From Halichondria panicea (lineage: Eukaryota > Porifera > Demospongiae > Suberitida > Halichondriidae), in assembly GCF_963675165.1 (NCBI RefSeq), contig NC_087385.1, positions 1,107,501 to 1,171,500 of the forward strand: a stretch of 64,000 nt of DNA. Direction: 5' to 3'. The first letter of the stretch is position 1. Every line of letters begins with the position of its first letter. Both the position numbers and the translations under genes were made by a program. Positions 1 through 12,127 of the stretch are shown in pieces. The notes under the pieces are model-generated. The model saw only the letters and a list, made by a program, of their open reading frames with translations. It had not been told where the DNA came from and ran no database searches.

Positions 1-58
1 AGTGGGAGTGCTAAACTGTGTGTGTGTGTGAGGGGTGGAGTGGGCAGTGCTAGACTCT

Positions 59-94
<36 letters not shown>

Positions 95-120
95 AGGAGA
101 TGTAAAGATAGGCCCCAAGC
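1..120. repeat. TG-rich intron sequence, left edge
   Basis: Runs of TG interspersed with GGAGTGGG-type sequence. The same stretch recurs at about 30,470-30,600 and, shortened, at 54,880-54,950, where it lies in the BLTP1 intron between the exons at 54,618-54,870 and 55,113-55,256. It is therefore intron of the BLTP1 copy belonging to the unit left of the window. Confidence 0.7.
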
Positions 121-246
121 CTGCAGCCTTAGTTATGGCCCGAAGTTCAAAATAAGTAGCAAATCATAAGCATACATGTACTTAGTCCTTAACGTATAAA
201 GAAGCTTAATCAAGGAACATGGACTATAATATGTGTTTGGTCTAAC

Positions 247-584
247 CGTAGGAGTGAGAGGCATGCACACGCCCACATCCGAGACAGTCAGCTTCACGAG
301 TCGTGGTTTAGAGAAGTCAATGGAGGGAGTCTGCAATTGAGTGGGTCTATGCTGTATCCTCTCTATGAAGGCCTCTGTGGCCGCTTGCACCTGAGAGGGA
401 GGAGGGGTCATATGATACGAGCATGTACTAATAATTATGCTGAAGTATGAGTTAATAAACCATAAATTAAAATCAAAAATTATACCATCACATGACAGTC
501 ACATGCTCACCTCAGCATTGAGTTGCTTCCTCTCATTCTGCCAGTAGTTGTACACACTATTACAGTTGAGCCAAAATAGAATAC
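247..584 (-). pseudogene. BLTP1: BLTP1 C-terminal fragment, two exons of an upstream unit
   Basis: Two minus-strand exons, 511-584 (74 nt) and 247-390 (144 nt), match exons of the intact BLTP1 at 55,387-55,460 and 55,113-55,256 with the same splice sites. The second encodes RPTQLQTPSIDFSKPRLVKL followed by TVSDVGVCMPLTP, a conserved stretch of the BLTP1 (KIAA1109/Tweek) C-terminal region. No more 5' BLTP1 exon exists here: upstream on the minus strand the intron runs into a TG microsatellite and then into PSMA7 intron 3, exactly as at 31,139. It is the truncated 5' end of a copy whose remaining exons would lie left of the window. No lesion is visible in these exons; it is called a pseudogene because of the truncation. 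Confidence 0.85.
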
Positions 585-643
585 CTGCATATAATTATAC
601 AAACAAAAGTAATGAACAGAGAAACAAACTGTGGTTGATACTT

Positions 644-699
<56 letters not shown>
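644..699. repeat. (TG)n microsatellite at BLTP1/PSMA7 junction
   Basis: About 28 TG units. Left of it lies BLTP1 intron, right of it PSMA7 intron 3. The same join occurs at 31,139-31,168. In unit B the same PSMA7 intron also begins with a TG tract (11,408-11,430), but with unrelated sequence on its left. Confidence 0.85.
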
Positions 700-700
<1 letters not shown>

Positions 701-928
701 CACTTGGCAAATAAGTAAAGCTACATAGGCACATTGGATTATACATGTACCATCAAGCTAAACACTGAATTACTGAATATTGTACGTACTATTCACAATT
801 GGGCAGCTACTGGGTAGGAAATAAAGCAAAGATATATATTTGTGTATTTTGGGTTGATGTTGGTTATTTTATGGACGTCTGAGATATGACATATCAGCAC
901 TTGGAAAATAAGCACATTGGGTAAAGAT

Positions 929-1100
929 CAGGGTGTCATACAGGATTTTGAAGTAGAGGGGGGAAATGAGAAAAGTAACCAGAAAATGTTGCTAAAAAAA
1001 GTTATTTCAATACCCAGCTATGGACACTCAGTAATAATTGAAAGGGAGGGGAAATTGGAGCTAGGGGGGATATCCCCTTCCCCCCCTGTATGACACCCTG
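929..1100. mobile_element. MITE with CAGGGTGTCATACAGG termini
   Basis: Starts CAGGGTGTCATACAGG and ends CCTGTATGACACCCTG, a perfect 16-bp terminal inverted repeat, flanked by AAGAT on both sides. The interior is purine-rich and codes for nothing. Copies of the same element sit at the same place in PSMA7 intron 3 of units B (about 11,659-11,844) and C (about 31,396-31,576), so insertion preceded the duplications. In unit A its right half is repeated at about 1,870-1,960 by the exon 2-3 duplication. The termini resemble hAT-type elements. Confidence 0.75.
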
Positions 1101-1178
1101 AAGATCATCAGGTTGAAAATCGAACATTGAACTCTTCGGGCATAATTATTGTAAAGATCATCACAGTCGAAAGCTCAC

Positions 1179-2940
<1,762 letters not shown>

Positions 2941-3126
2941 GCTTGCAAGATCTTCCTCTAGCTCTGTAATTTACAACTCAGCACATGGCCTTAATGGAGA
3001 CCACGCCTAGCTTTCAACTCTAAACTGTGTCACAAAAGGGGTGGGGCTGGGTGAGCTCTAAATATTTTATTCTCACATGTCTCACGTGTCTCATGTTCTC
3101 TAGCTCTAGCTCTGTTCTATAGTTCT
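2941..3126. promoter_or_regulatory. Shared divergent promoter, PSMA7 / kelch-kinase (unit A)
   Basis: The 186 bp between the PSMA7 ATG (minus) and the first kelch-kinase exon (plus) is conserved in all four units wherever transposons have not split it. It holds a GC-box-like AAAAGGGG(C/T)GGGGCTGGG near 3,036 and an E-box-like CACGTG near 3,084, followed by CTCTAGCTCTAG repeats. No TATA box stands out. The arrangement suggests a bidirectional housekeeping-type promoter inherited from the proteasome gene. Transcription start sites are not known. Confidence 0.5.
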
Positions 3127-3173
3127 ATGCTGTGCTGGTCTTTTCAAGCTATGTCCACCAAGCTACCCATTAT
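3127..3173 (+). other. 5' exon of kelch-kinase A with short upstream ORF
   Basis: A conserved segment ends in a strong donor (CATTAT|GTAAGTAG). The matching acceptor is TCTTGCAG at 3,366. After splicing, ATG codons at 3,127 and 3,151 read a short peptide ending STKLPIM and stop at TAA, whose last A is the A of the main ATG (...ATGTAATGG...). Equivalent exons end at 18,676, 34,788 and 42,196. The second ATG is GTG in unit C but the first is retained. The 5' limit of the exon is not visible. Confidence 0.5.
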
Positions 3174-3369
3174 GTAAGTAGAATTATCAATGTAGATGTA
3201 GAATGAAACATAGGAATTAATTTATATAGCACAATCCATATCATATCCATTCTGTCACTGTCACTGTCAGTGTGTGTGTATCTCATGCACACACTCTGTC
3301 TAGTGTATTAGTGTTGAGTAGATTCTCAGTACACAATGTGTACACTCTGTTTCCTCACTCTTGCAGGTA

Positions 3370-6300
3370 ATGGATGCTCCCATTGAACCATCACCTCGTT
3401 ACCGTACATTCTCTACTGCAGCTGATGGACGCCATTACTATTGGAGGGGGCTTGGTCTAAGACGAGGGTCTAACATCATTGCTGTGTATGATCCAAGTAC
3501 TGAGCTGTGGAGCCTCTTGCCCACCACTGGACCTCTACCCCCTGGAGAGTATGGTGGTTGCTCTGTTTGTGTAGGTCGTTGCCTGTACACCTTTGGCGGT
3601 TATGATGGGTCTTCTTATGTCAATGACATGAGCAAGCTTGATCTGGACACTCTCCAGTGGACCAAAATCAAAACCTCTGGTAGTCAGCCTATGAAAAAGG
3701 CTGTCTGTGGACTTGTCTGTGTGAATGAGAGAACTCTGTGCTGCATTGGAGGATACGGTATTAAGGGCACCACACAACCAGGATCAACATTCACCAGGGA
3801 CACAGAATTTACTAATGGACGTGGATGGACAAATGAGTTTCAATTTTTCAATGTTGAAAATGGTAATGCTATCCCTCCTGATTTACTACTAGTTATTCTA
3901 TTGACCCTAACTTCTCCAGGTGTCTGGTCGTCCCCTGAGCTCAGAGGAGAGAGACCTCCTCCCTGTAGTGGCTTCACCTTCACCATGGTGGACAAACACA
4001 GGGCAGTCCTCTTTGGAGGGCGCCAACCTGGCCGTGATTGTAGAGTCAATGACGTCTACCTATTTAATTTGAGGGACATGGTAAGTTAGTAAAATATGAA
4101 ATATTCATACACAGCTTATTGATGTGTGTTCACTGTGTGTAGGAGGTCACTAAGGTGAGGCCAGTACAGGGAGAGCCATGGCCAGTGGGGAGGGCAGGCC
4201 ATGCTGCCTGTTGTCTCAACTATGGCCAGGACGACCCTCAACTACTGATGTATGGAGGAAGAGATAATGACAACAAGATACTGGGTGACATGTGGACACT
4301 GGATGCCGACACTGGCAAGTGGACAGAGGTGAGGATGGTGGTTTAGACCTACAATACAGCAGTGATACCACAACTGTTTCAGCCTGAGACTAAGTTTTAA
4401 CATGTAAACATGTCTCTGACTTAATGCGTGGGTGTATGCTACACATGTACTTTGTACCACCTATAATGCATACCAGCAGTCATTGCCTTCCTTACATTTT
4501 GTACCTCCAGGTGACACCTCCTGAGTCAATGACACCACGTTACCGCCACTCCATCACTGCCACCAGTCTGGGACCAGGACTCACTGAGGTCCTCGCGTTT
4601 GGAGGCTCTCAGGAGGTGCTGGGAGATACCATTGCTGAGACCATCATACTGAGATTTGGTGAGCAGATATACAGCTAGTTATTCTGGCAACTATTGTTCA
4701 GGGTTTCATACAGGATTTTTAGTTGCGAGGGCGAAAATTTGAGGTGCAATTTGTGTTTCAATCATTCTTCTTTTAATTTTGGCTGGGTGGGAAATCCCAG
4801 GGCGCCCCCTCATCTCTATGAAACCCTGTTGTTTGTTAGAGACTAGTGGAATATACATGGGGAAAGTGCCTCAGAGGAGGTATACTATGGGACCAGAGGA
4901 GGTACGACACGGTCACATGACCAGCCAAAAGGATTATGAATCTCATTAACTTGTGCATGAATATCATTCAAGACTGTGTACTTTGATAGTGGATTTGGTT
5001 TGGCGTGTATCTTTCAAAAAATACACTTGACGTTTCTAAGATCAGGATTATTGATTGCTGGGCTTATATTGATGTGAAATAGCTTTTCAACCAGTTTCAA
5101 CCACCACTTAGATTTTGAGATATTCAGTGTAAATCTGTTTTAGAGTGTTCAATAAGTATTCTGTGCCTGCATTCAGGATAGGATCACTGCCAACATCTGA
5201 GCCTTGGTTCTTGGAGGTATACTATAGGACTTAGTATATCTGCAACTTACTTAGTGTCTTGTTGTTAAGTAATTGTAATGTAGTCAAGCCTCGAGGGCAA
5301 AGTTTGCCCATGTGCACTAATATCTAAACTAGAGCACTAAAGTGCAAACCCTCGGCTGGTGACAGGATTATAAAGAAACCAGAAATATAATGCAGTCCAT
5401 AATTATAGTGATGTTGTTATCATGTATGACTTGCACAGCAACTCAGGAGCTAAACCAGACTGGAGGCATGCTGAAACATTTGAGAACAGGTAGTGGTACT
5501 ATAGATATATGCACTGTGGATTAGGATCACAGTAAAGAAGCCTGGAGTCTCAGAGAAGTATGGCTCCAGGTTCTGCATGGAGTAGGATCCCAGTCAGCAG
5601 CAGGAGCTATAATTTAAGCTTCTACTTTAGTGACCCTGTTCCATTGTTCCTGGTATATACAGCTTTCTACTTTAGTGACCCTGTTCCATCGTTCTGGGTA
5701 CAGGATCACTTCAGTTATAAGTAACACATGTGCAAGTTCTGTTCAAGCTACATTTTGCTCGCTTTTATTAGACAAAGAAGCTTTAACACCGAAAGCTGCC
5801 ACTATCAAAAGTACTAACTTGTTGTGTGGAGGCTACTCATGCTGTAAACGCAGTGCTAGAACATCCAGGTAAGCAGACCTAGTCACAAGCTTATTTAAGC
5901 TTCTTAGCTTTTGCTCGACAAAGAAGCTTTAACATCAAAATCTGCCACTATTTAAACCAAGATATTGTTTTGTGAAGGCTACCTATGCTGCAAACGCAGC
6001 GCTATGGCATCCAGGTGAGTAGATATACTCGTGACAAACAGACAAACAAACAAACAAACAAACAAACCAACAGACTACTATACCCGCTGGCCGCGGCACG
6101 GCCTCGGGTAATGAGTGTGTGTCCATGTGTCAGGCAATCTTGTAGTACCATTGCTACACTTGGGATACTGAAGCAGTGCCTTTATACTTCTAAATCCTAT
6201 AAACACCTCAAACAGATTATATAATTATAGACAACGTCAAGTACACATTACATTGGTCAATCATTTTTGTATGCACAATTGTACTACATTTTTTCTTTTT

Positions 6301-7435
6301 CTTTCCTACAGAGTTGACTGGACCCTCAGCGTCTGTTGCTGGACCCTCGGCTGGGAAGTGGGCTCTCGTGGATGTGGCCCACAACGACACTAGAGGCTCC
6401 GCCCAGCGACTGAGTGAGAAGAGGATCAGACAAGCAACTGCTCGTGCCTCATCAGTCAGTGAGACCAGCGACCACTCCTCTCAAGACCGGGTGAGGGCTC
6501 TGGAACAACAGTTACGAGCAGCAGAGCAGAGAGAGCACGACATTCAACGTCGTCACCAACTACAGTTAGAAGAAAAGGATCGAGAATTGGCTATTAAAGA
6601 TCTTGAATTGACCGAAGCCAACCGTCGCCATGGAGATGCGGAGAGGAGAGCCCAGCTGGCAGAGGAGCGAGCAGAGGGTCTGGAGACTCAATGGGTGGTC
6701 CATCGTGGGATGATCCAAATGACAGAGAGACAGCTCGGTGGGGGAGGATGGGGGGTCGTCAAAGTGGCCAAGTTCCGAGGAATCGAGGTGGCAGCCAAGA
6801 CACTGTACGAGCAGCTCAGTTCCATCTATTATCGACGCATGTTTATTCGTGAGATGAACATGGCGGCTCGTCTGCGACACCCACACCTGGTCCAGTTCAT
6901 AGGAGCCACGCTGGAGGGGGAGATGATCATCCTGACAGAGCTCATGGCCACCAGTCTGAGGAGGGTGCTGGAGGGAGGTCGTATCTCACGTGAACACATC
7001 CTCTCCATCTCTGTGCAGGTCTGTCAAGCCCTCAACTATCTCCACCTCATGCAGCCAGACCCAGTGATCCATCGTGACATCAGCAGTGCAAACGTCCTCC
7101 TCAACCCTCTACCCAATGGCTGCTGGAGTGCAAAGGTCACAGACTACGGCTCTGTGAACACCCTGCGGATGTTGAACACTGTCAATCCGGGAAGTCCTGT
7201 ATACGCTGCCCCTGAGGCCGGTAACCCGTCCCTCCAGTCAACCAAGATGGACATGTTCAGTCTGGGGGTGCTCCTGATCGAGATGTGTTCTGACCAGTTT
7301 CCGAGCCAGGAAGAACGCGAGAGCTTATTCCTCACCATCCAAGACCGTCAGTTTTCTGACATCATCAGTCGCTGTATTGATAGAGAAAGAGACAATCGAC
7401 CAACCGCTCGACAACTGTTGAATGAACTACAGTAG
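3370..7435 (+). CDS. Kelch propeller-coiled coil-protein kinase, copy A (703 aa)
   Basis: Coding exons 3,370-3,862, 3,920-4,080, 4,143-4,328, 4,511-4,658 and 6,312-7,435 join in frame to 2,112 nt. Residues 1-329 form about six kelch blades with GG doublets (FGGYDG, IGGYG, FGGRQPG, YGGRDN, FGGSQE). A Ser/Thr-rich linker and a short coiled coil (about 390-460) follow, then a kinase domain: LGGGGWG glycine loop (471-477), catalytic Lys in VAAKTL (492), FIRE Glu (510), HRDISSAN (583-590), DYG instead of DFG (607), AAPE (628-631) and the RPTARQLL end. The HRDxxxxN form and overall look suggest a tyrosine-kinase-like (TKL) Ser/Thr kinase. There is no signal peptide or membrane segment, so a cytosolic sensor kinase is likely; ligand and substrate are unknown. 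The start is the first ATG after the acceptor. The first coding intron is only 57 nt, a multiple of three and stop-free, so its retention would stay open. Confidence 0.9.
4699..4828. mobile_element. MITE with CAGGGTTTCATACAGG terminus in kelch-kinase intron 5
   Basis: Begins CAGGGTTTCATACAGG and ends CTCTATGAAACCCTG (imperfect terminal inverted repeat), with TTGTT-like flanks. It is also present in unit B (about 20,452-20,658, with an internal expansion) and unit C (about 36,307-36,513), so it predates those copies. It is not seen in unit D, whose intron 5 is only 147 bp. Confidence 0.65.
4829..6311. repeat. Unit A-specific insertions in intron 5
   Basis: Compared with units B and C, intron 5 carries two extra pieces. 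About 4,890-5,215 is bounded by imperfect direct repeats GGAGGTATACTATGGGAC and GGAGGTATACTATAGGAC. The second, 5,328-6,108, starts ACTAGAGCACTAAAGTGC and ends GCCTCGGG, flanked by TAA; it contains an (ACAAA)n run near 6,035-6,065 and is related to 44,040-44,863 in unit D. Short ORFs here show no family resemblance and are not called. Confidence 0.6.
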
Positions 7436-7685
7436 AACTGCACTAGAGAGATAGTTTTGTTCATCTACTAAATTGGACGTTATTATGTGTTCGTTGTTAA
7501 TGTTATAATGTTTATTGTAAGGCATTATTGATTGATTTGAGAAGAGACAACTGATTGGCTGTACTACTGTGTGTGGGCAATTAATAATTAAAGGAGGGGG
7601 TGTGTGAGATCTATTGCTGATTCAGCTTTTCCCATTGAACCCTGACCTTTCACAATAATTATTGCTGATTCAGCATTTTGCTGGG

Positions 7686-8658
7686 ATGGAGTCCATTGAA
7701 AGAAGCTCTCATAAAGTTGTTGTGGAGCAAGCTAAGAGACTATTGTGTGACCTGTTAGCTGACCCCTTCCTCAGTGACATCTCCCCCACTGCCACTCATG
7801 ACGAGGTGGCCTCACAGCTCACCCTGGAGCAAGGAAGGGCCATCACTGTGCATGTGAGGCGGTTTGATGATCAAGTACTTTGTAAGCGTATGAATGTGTG
7901 TATATAGTCCATGTAAGATGTAACCAACCATGAATTATCCAAGTGAGAGTGTGAGTCAGTGCATGCTTTGCAATGTGCATTTGCGTGTATGTCATTTTTA
8001 GAATTATGTTTGTGATAATTATAAGACCAACTAGACAACGCACAACTAGCTGTGTGTTAATGAATGTGATGTTATATTTCAGCTGTGATAGTGCTCCAAG
8101 GTGCAACGGTGGGTGACCTCATACGTACTGTACAGAGGTCGGTGATGAAGCAGCTGTCACTGGCCGACAGGACCACACCCATTAGTTGGTATGCATGGCT
8201 GTAGCTTATTCTGTAGAATCCCCTTATTGAGTGGACACATTTTGGGGTACATAGTTTTTCCTTTACTTGATGAGTGGTTGTTTTGTATTCAGACTGTTGA
8301 TTTGTGTCCTGGCCTCTATGTAATTATCGTAACTAGCCTTTCTTTATGTTTCAGAGATGGCTACTGTGATTTGTATTTAATATCTACTGTTTTACAGGAG
8401 GTCTGTATGGAGGAGGTATGCATTGTCCACTGGGCAGACATTGCTTAGCAACAGAAAGGCTAAGTTAGTCGGGTAAATTTCTTATAGTTTTTCCTGGCTG
8501 CATGAATCTTATTACACTACCTCACTAGCTATGCTAGTACTAATGTTATAACCAATGGCTTCATTGTCTTCCTTCTATTCAGCCTGGGGATTGGTAATCG
8601 TTCAGAAGTGCAGTTTGTCAAGAAACTGAGACTAAAGAATGGCCAACACAGACACTAA
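7686..8658 (+). CDS. SNRNP25: U11/U12 snRNP 25 kDa protein, copy A (150 aa)
   Basis: Four exons (7,686-7,881, 8,083-8,188, 8,398-8,472, 8,583-8,658) join in frame to 453 nt. The product matches the minor-spliceosome protein SNRNP25: an N-terminal helix region (AKRLLCDLLADPFLSDI), then the ubiquitin-like fold with AITVHVRRFD, VIVLQGATVGDLIRTVQ, ISWRSVWRRYALSTGQ and LGIGNRSEVQFVKKLRLK. In known systems this protein belongs to the U11 di-snRNP that recognises U12-type introns. It lies about 250 bp downstream of the kelch-kinase stop on the same strand and converges on BLTP1 with under 200 bp between the stop codons. The start is the ATG aligned with the other copies. The exon 3/4 junction reads Gly where copies B-D have Ser. 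Confidence 0.92.
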
Positions 8659-8842
8659 CATTTCCAATTAATAATTTATAAACTTTCCACGATACTTTCA
8701 TTTCATCACATTAAATGAATAATTTATCAAGAGTGGCTTATGTTATATATACAGCATTTAATTTGAATTGATGACATGAACAATTAAGTGCAAAAATTGT
8801 GTTATTAATTTAACGAATTGAAAATGTTTGAAATTGGTTCAG

Positions 8843-9123
8843 CTAATGGGATGGTGGAGATGAGGCTCTGGATTTTTGCTGAAGTTTCTTAGTAGCAGTG
8901 ATTTTAATTAACAGTTCCATAGCGTTAGCAACCACCATGTCTAGAGGGTCCATGGCAACTCGCTGTATCCACTTGGGGATGGTGGTTTGTGCGTGCTTGA
9001 ACCCCAGCCTTTCTAGTAACCAACTGATGTGAGGGTCCAACTCCCAGCACACACACTCAAAGTTGCAGAGCACTGGTGTTGACTTTGGAGGTGATGTGGG
9101 GGCGGTGTCTGTGGATTCAGGAT
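8843..9123 (-). pseudogene. BLTP1: BLTP1 last-exon fragment (unit A)
   Basis: Only the terminal BLTP1 exon is present (stop at 8,843-8,845, acceptor at 9,124). It carries an in-frame 45-nt deletion relative to units B-D, removing 15 residues between ELDPH and ISWLLERLGF; the deletion lies between two GTGAGGGT direct repeats still visible in the other copies. The conserved C-terminal motif TTIPKWIQRVAMDPLD is intact. The intron 5' of it runs for about 100 bp and then joins sequence downstream of PSMA7 copy B, so no other BLTP1 exon is attached. It may survive as 3' flanking sequence of SNRNP25. Confidence 0.85.
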
Positions 9124-9668
9124 CTGAGAGGGAGTGGGGGGGAGAAAAATGTGAATAAGGTCCACAAATCATGCATCAGCAGATAAAAGACTGTCTTTCA
9201 ATACACAAAGGCTGGTGCATGGTAGAAGCAGAATTAATAGGCACACTAAAAACAATGGTCGAGTAGCTATATACAGAGCACCATTGACGCGATTGAGTGA
9301 TAAGTTACTTAGGAGGGCGTGGCATCAGATTTCTTTGTCTTTCTCCTTTCTGCCTCCTGTTCTTTGCTCTTCTCGATGTACCTGTCCACAGCGTCCAAGT
9401 CAAGGAACTGAAGGCAACAAAAAATGTCAAGATGATTTCTGCCATACGAATTAAAATTGGACTACAAAAACGCCCGAAGAGATTACGAGACTTTCCCTAA
9501 CCTCGAGGGGTTTCCCCTTCTCCATGGCGGTGGGTCTTACTGCCTGACTGGACCACCTCCAGGAGAGCCTTGATGGCCAGTATGACTGTGTCATCCTTAG
9601 TCTTCACTGCCAGTAGTGTTTCTCAAGGTACTCCCTCACTGACTTGCCACTGCGTCCCGTGGCATTGG

Positions 9669-9669
<1 letters not shown>

Positions 9670-9708
<39 letters not shown>
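9670..9708. repeat. (TG)n microsatellite abutting PSMA7-B exon 4
   Basis: Read on the minus strand this is (CA)n running straight into the exon 4 acceptor (CACACAG|GCCAATGCC), so the microsatellite occupies the place of the polypyrimidine tract. Confidence 0.8.
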
Positions 9709-9710
<2 letters not shown>

Positions 9711-9972
9711 GGAGATTTGAAATAAAAAATAAATTTGGGTGTATATCCGTCCACTGAAACCCTGCTGACTCATATAATCAAAAATTCAAATTTGTCAAAC
9801 AGGAAGATGACTGTTTTCCCGTTCATAGCATACAACACATATCAATGACATGCTATTTGTTAAATGTAGTGCAGTCCAACAAAATTGGTTTAATCTTATG
9901 CTGTGTCCTAAGAAGAAATATAGCTAGAGCAGTAGTTATAGTTAAACACATTAGAATAGCAACCGGGGGTAA

Positions 9973-10050
9973 CTAGACGTCCGACCTTGAGAATCGGAAA
10001 CAGTGGGTTAAAGATCTTTGGAGGCGCGCCAACTCTTCCCACACGTCTAG
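9973..10050 (+). ncRNA. Structured RNA-like element 1 (strand uncertain)
   Basis: Closed by a perfect 8-bp stem CTAGACGT/ACGTCTAG. Inside are a hairpin CCGA-CCTTGAGAA-TCGG and a second arm GTGGG...CCCAC enclosing AAAGATCTTT and GGCGCGCC palindromes. A diverged relative lies at 10,968-11,048 in the same orientation and keeps every helix with altered bases. It is not a standard tRNA: no GTTCRANNC box is present. It could equally be the hairpin end of a mobile element. Confidence 0.35.
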
Positions 10051-10967
10051 CACATTCCCAGTTGCATATTTTAACAACAATCACATGTAACTTAGTACAT
10101 TATTGTAACCAGTTACAATGTTGTGCTATTATGACTTAAAAATTCAAAAAGAAAAACTACAAACAGACAATTATATTAAAATACATAATAATTTGTTTAG
10201 AGGCTTAGAATTGTAGGCTTTATTGTAGGAATAGTTGATACAATTACTAAGTATGCTGTTGAGGCTTCAAGTATACACTATAGAATGCTAGTGGTATGCA
10301 CAATATTCGTTTGCTTACTGCATGGTTTCTTTCCTCGCCATTTTTTAAGGTTCCGTGTGCTTTCTGGGATCACATGATTCCTTTTCTAGCTATTCTTTTT
10401 AGCTATTATTTGATTATTATTTGATTGTTGTGATGCTCTTTATCATGTGGGTACTGTGTGGGACTGCAGGGGCTAGAGTGTCGTGTTCCTCTAACCTTGT
10501 GGTTATTGTTGTATTGGTAGCTAAAGAGAAGCCATAAACTATGCCCACGCTTTTGAACCACTAAATTATTTTTTGAATTTTATTGTATTTTTGTTTCGGC
10601 ATTTTGTCAAAAAAACTTTTTTTTTATATAATTATGTGTGTGAATGGGTTAGTCTTCTATTGGGAATGTAAAATATTAGAATTATCTCCAGGCATTAACC
10701 CTTTCCCTGCTTTAATTAAAAGTGCATTAGTCAGATATCAGTGTGTGTGTGTGTGTTCGAGGTTTCAAAATAAAATTATAAGAAATAATAACTTTTGGGT
10801 GGAATTGTGTCCACTGCTCATATTACTAGCTCAAACGGGATGCTTGCTTAATTTAATTTTAACATCTGATGCTAATTAAGTGTATTTACGACAAGGATTT
10901 ACCAGAAACAAACAAACAAACAAACAAAAATTAGACAGCACAAAACCATACAGGTATAGAAAAAGCA

Positions 10968-11048
10968 AACAGATGCTCGGCCTTGAGAGCCGAGAATGAT
11001 GGGTTAAAGAGTCTTTAACGGTGCACCAACCCTCCCCATTCATCTGTT
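10968..11048 (+). ncRNA. Structured RNA-like element 2 (strand uncertain)
   Basis: Stem AACAGATG/CATCTGTT. First arm CTCGGC-CTTGAGA-GCCGAG has a six-bp stem and a seven-nt loop. Second arm ATGGG...CCCAT contains GTTAAAGA-G-TCTTTAAC and GGTGCACC. It shares CCTTGAGA, GGGTTAAAGA and CCAAC-CT-CCCA with the element at 9,973, while the helices differ by paired changes. Confidence 0.35.
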
Positions 11049-12127
11049 GCAATTGCATTCAGAACTAAATAATGATTGTAAGCTATTCACTTGGGGCCAT
11101 GCTGATTGTAAGCTATATTCACATTTGAGGTAATGCTGACATAAAGTATAGAACTTATAGACTTGATATTGGCTGCTGTAATACTTCAACTTAGCTTGCA
11201 TGGCTGTGTACTTGTGTAAACTAAATCTGACCTTGAGGGGAGGCTTATCTTATAAGTCTGGGCCAGGTGGTTTTGTGGTGGTAGCATCTGATAATGGGGA
11301 TGGGTCTATGTGGTTCTTGTAGGTGGCAAGCACAAAACAATTATTAACCTCTAATTTTGGTTCTTAGAATTAGCACAAGGCATTAGTCAAAATAAATAGA
11401 GATGGTAGTGTGTGTGTGTGTGTGTGTGTGGCACTTGGCAAATAAGTAAAGCTACATAGGCACATTGGATTATACATGTACCATCAAGCTAAACACTGAA
11501 TTACTGAATATTGTACGTACTATTCACAATTGGGCAGCTACTGGGTAGGAAATAAAGCAAAGATATATATTTGTGCATTTTGGGTTGATGTTGGTTATTT
11601 TATGGACGTCTGAGATATGACATATCAGCACTTAGAAAATAAGCACATTGGGTAAAGATCAGGGTGTCATACAGGATTTTGAAGTAGAGGGGGGAAATGA
11701 GAAAAGTAACCAGAAAATGTTGCTAAAAAAGGTCAAATGTTATTTCAATACCCAGCTATGGACAGTCAGTATAATAATTGAAAGGGAGGGGAAATTGGAG
11801 CTAGGGGGGATATCCCCATTCCCCCCCCCCTGTATGACACCCTGAAGATCATCAGGTTGAAAATCGAACTCTTCGGCATAATTATTGTAAAGATCATCAC
11901 AGTTGAAAGCTCACCTTCCACTCATGATAAGTGCCAGCTGGTTCAGTCTGGTAGAGCTTGGGTGTCTGTCCCTCATCAAAGCCCACTATGAGCAGTGAGA
12001 TCCCAAATGGTCGCGCTCCATTGCTCTGAGTGTACCTCTGCACATGGAAACCCATGACATGCAATATTAACATGAGAACTGACATACAAAAGCTCTAAAT
12101 TTTAAATGGAATACTGTTTGATACATA

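Larger units (their letters stand above)
9709..11407. other. AT-rich intron of PSMA7-B
   Basis: Non-coding stretch between PSMA7-B exons 4 and 3. Apart from two structured elements (9,973-10,050 and 10,968-11,048) and an (ACAA)n run at about 10,911-10,930, nothing recognisable is seen. The short ORFs lack any coding character. Confidence 0.5.

Noticed and set aside
3361-4089. Continuous 242-codon ORF as a separate short kelch protein
   Set aside because: It reads through a spliceable 57-nt intron; the other copies splice at the same sites and continue into the kinase exons.
5630-6224. Two plus-strand ORFs of about 80 codons in kelch-kinase A intron 5
   Set aside because: Located in the ACTAGAGC element and its simple repeats; absent from units B and C.
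6314-7435. Kinase exon as a stand-alone kinase gene
   Set aside because: Exon phase fits the preceding kelch exons in all four units (TTTG|AGTTGACTGG), the exon lacks its own ATG at the start, and the combined frames are open, so it is one fusion gene.
10968-11048. tRNA-Ser(TGA) suggested by the CTTGAGA seven-base loop on a six-bp stem
   Set aside because: No T-loop GTTCRANNC, no recognisable D-loop/acceptor arrangement and no box B; kept only as a structured element.
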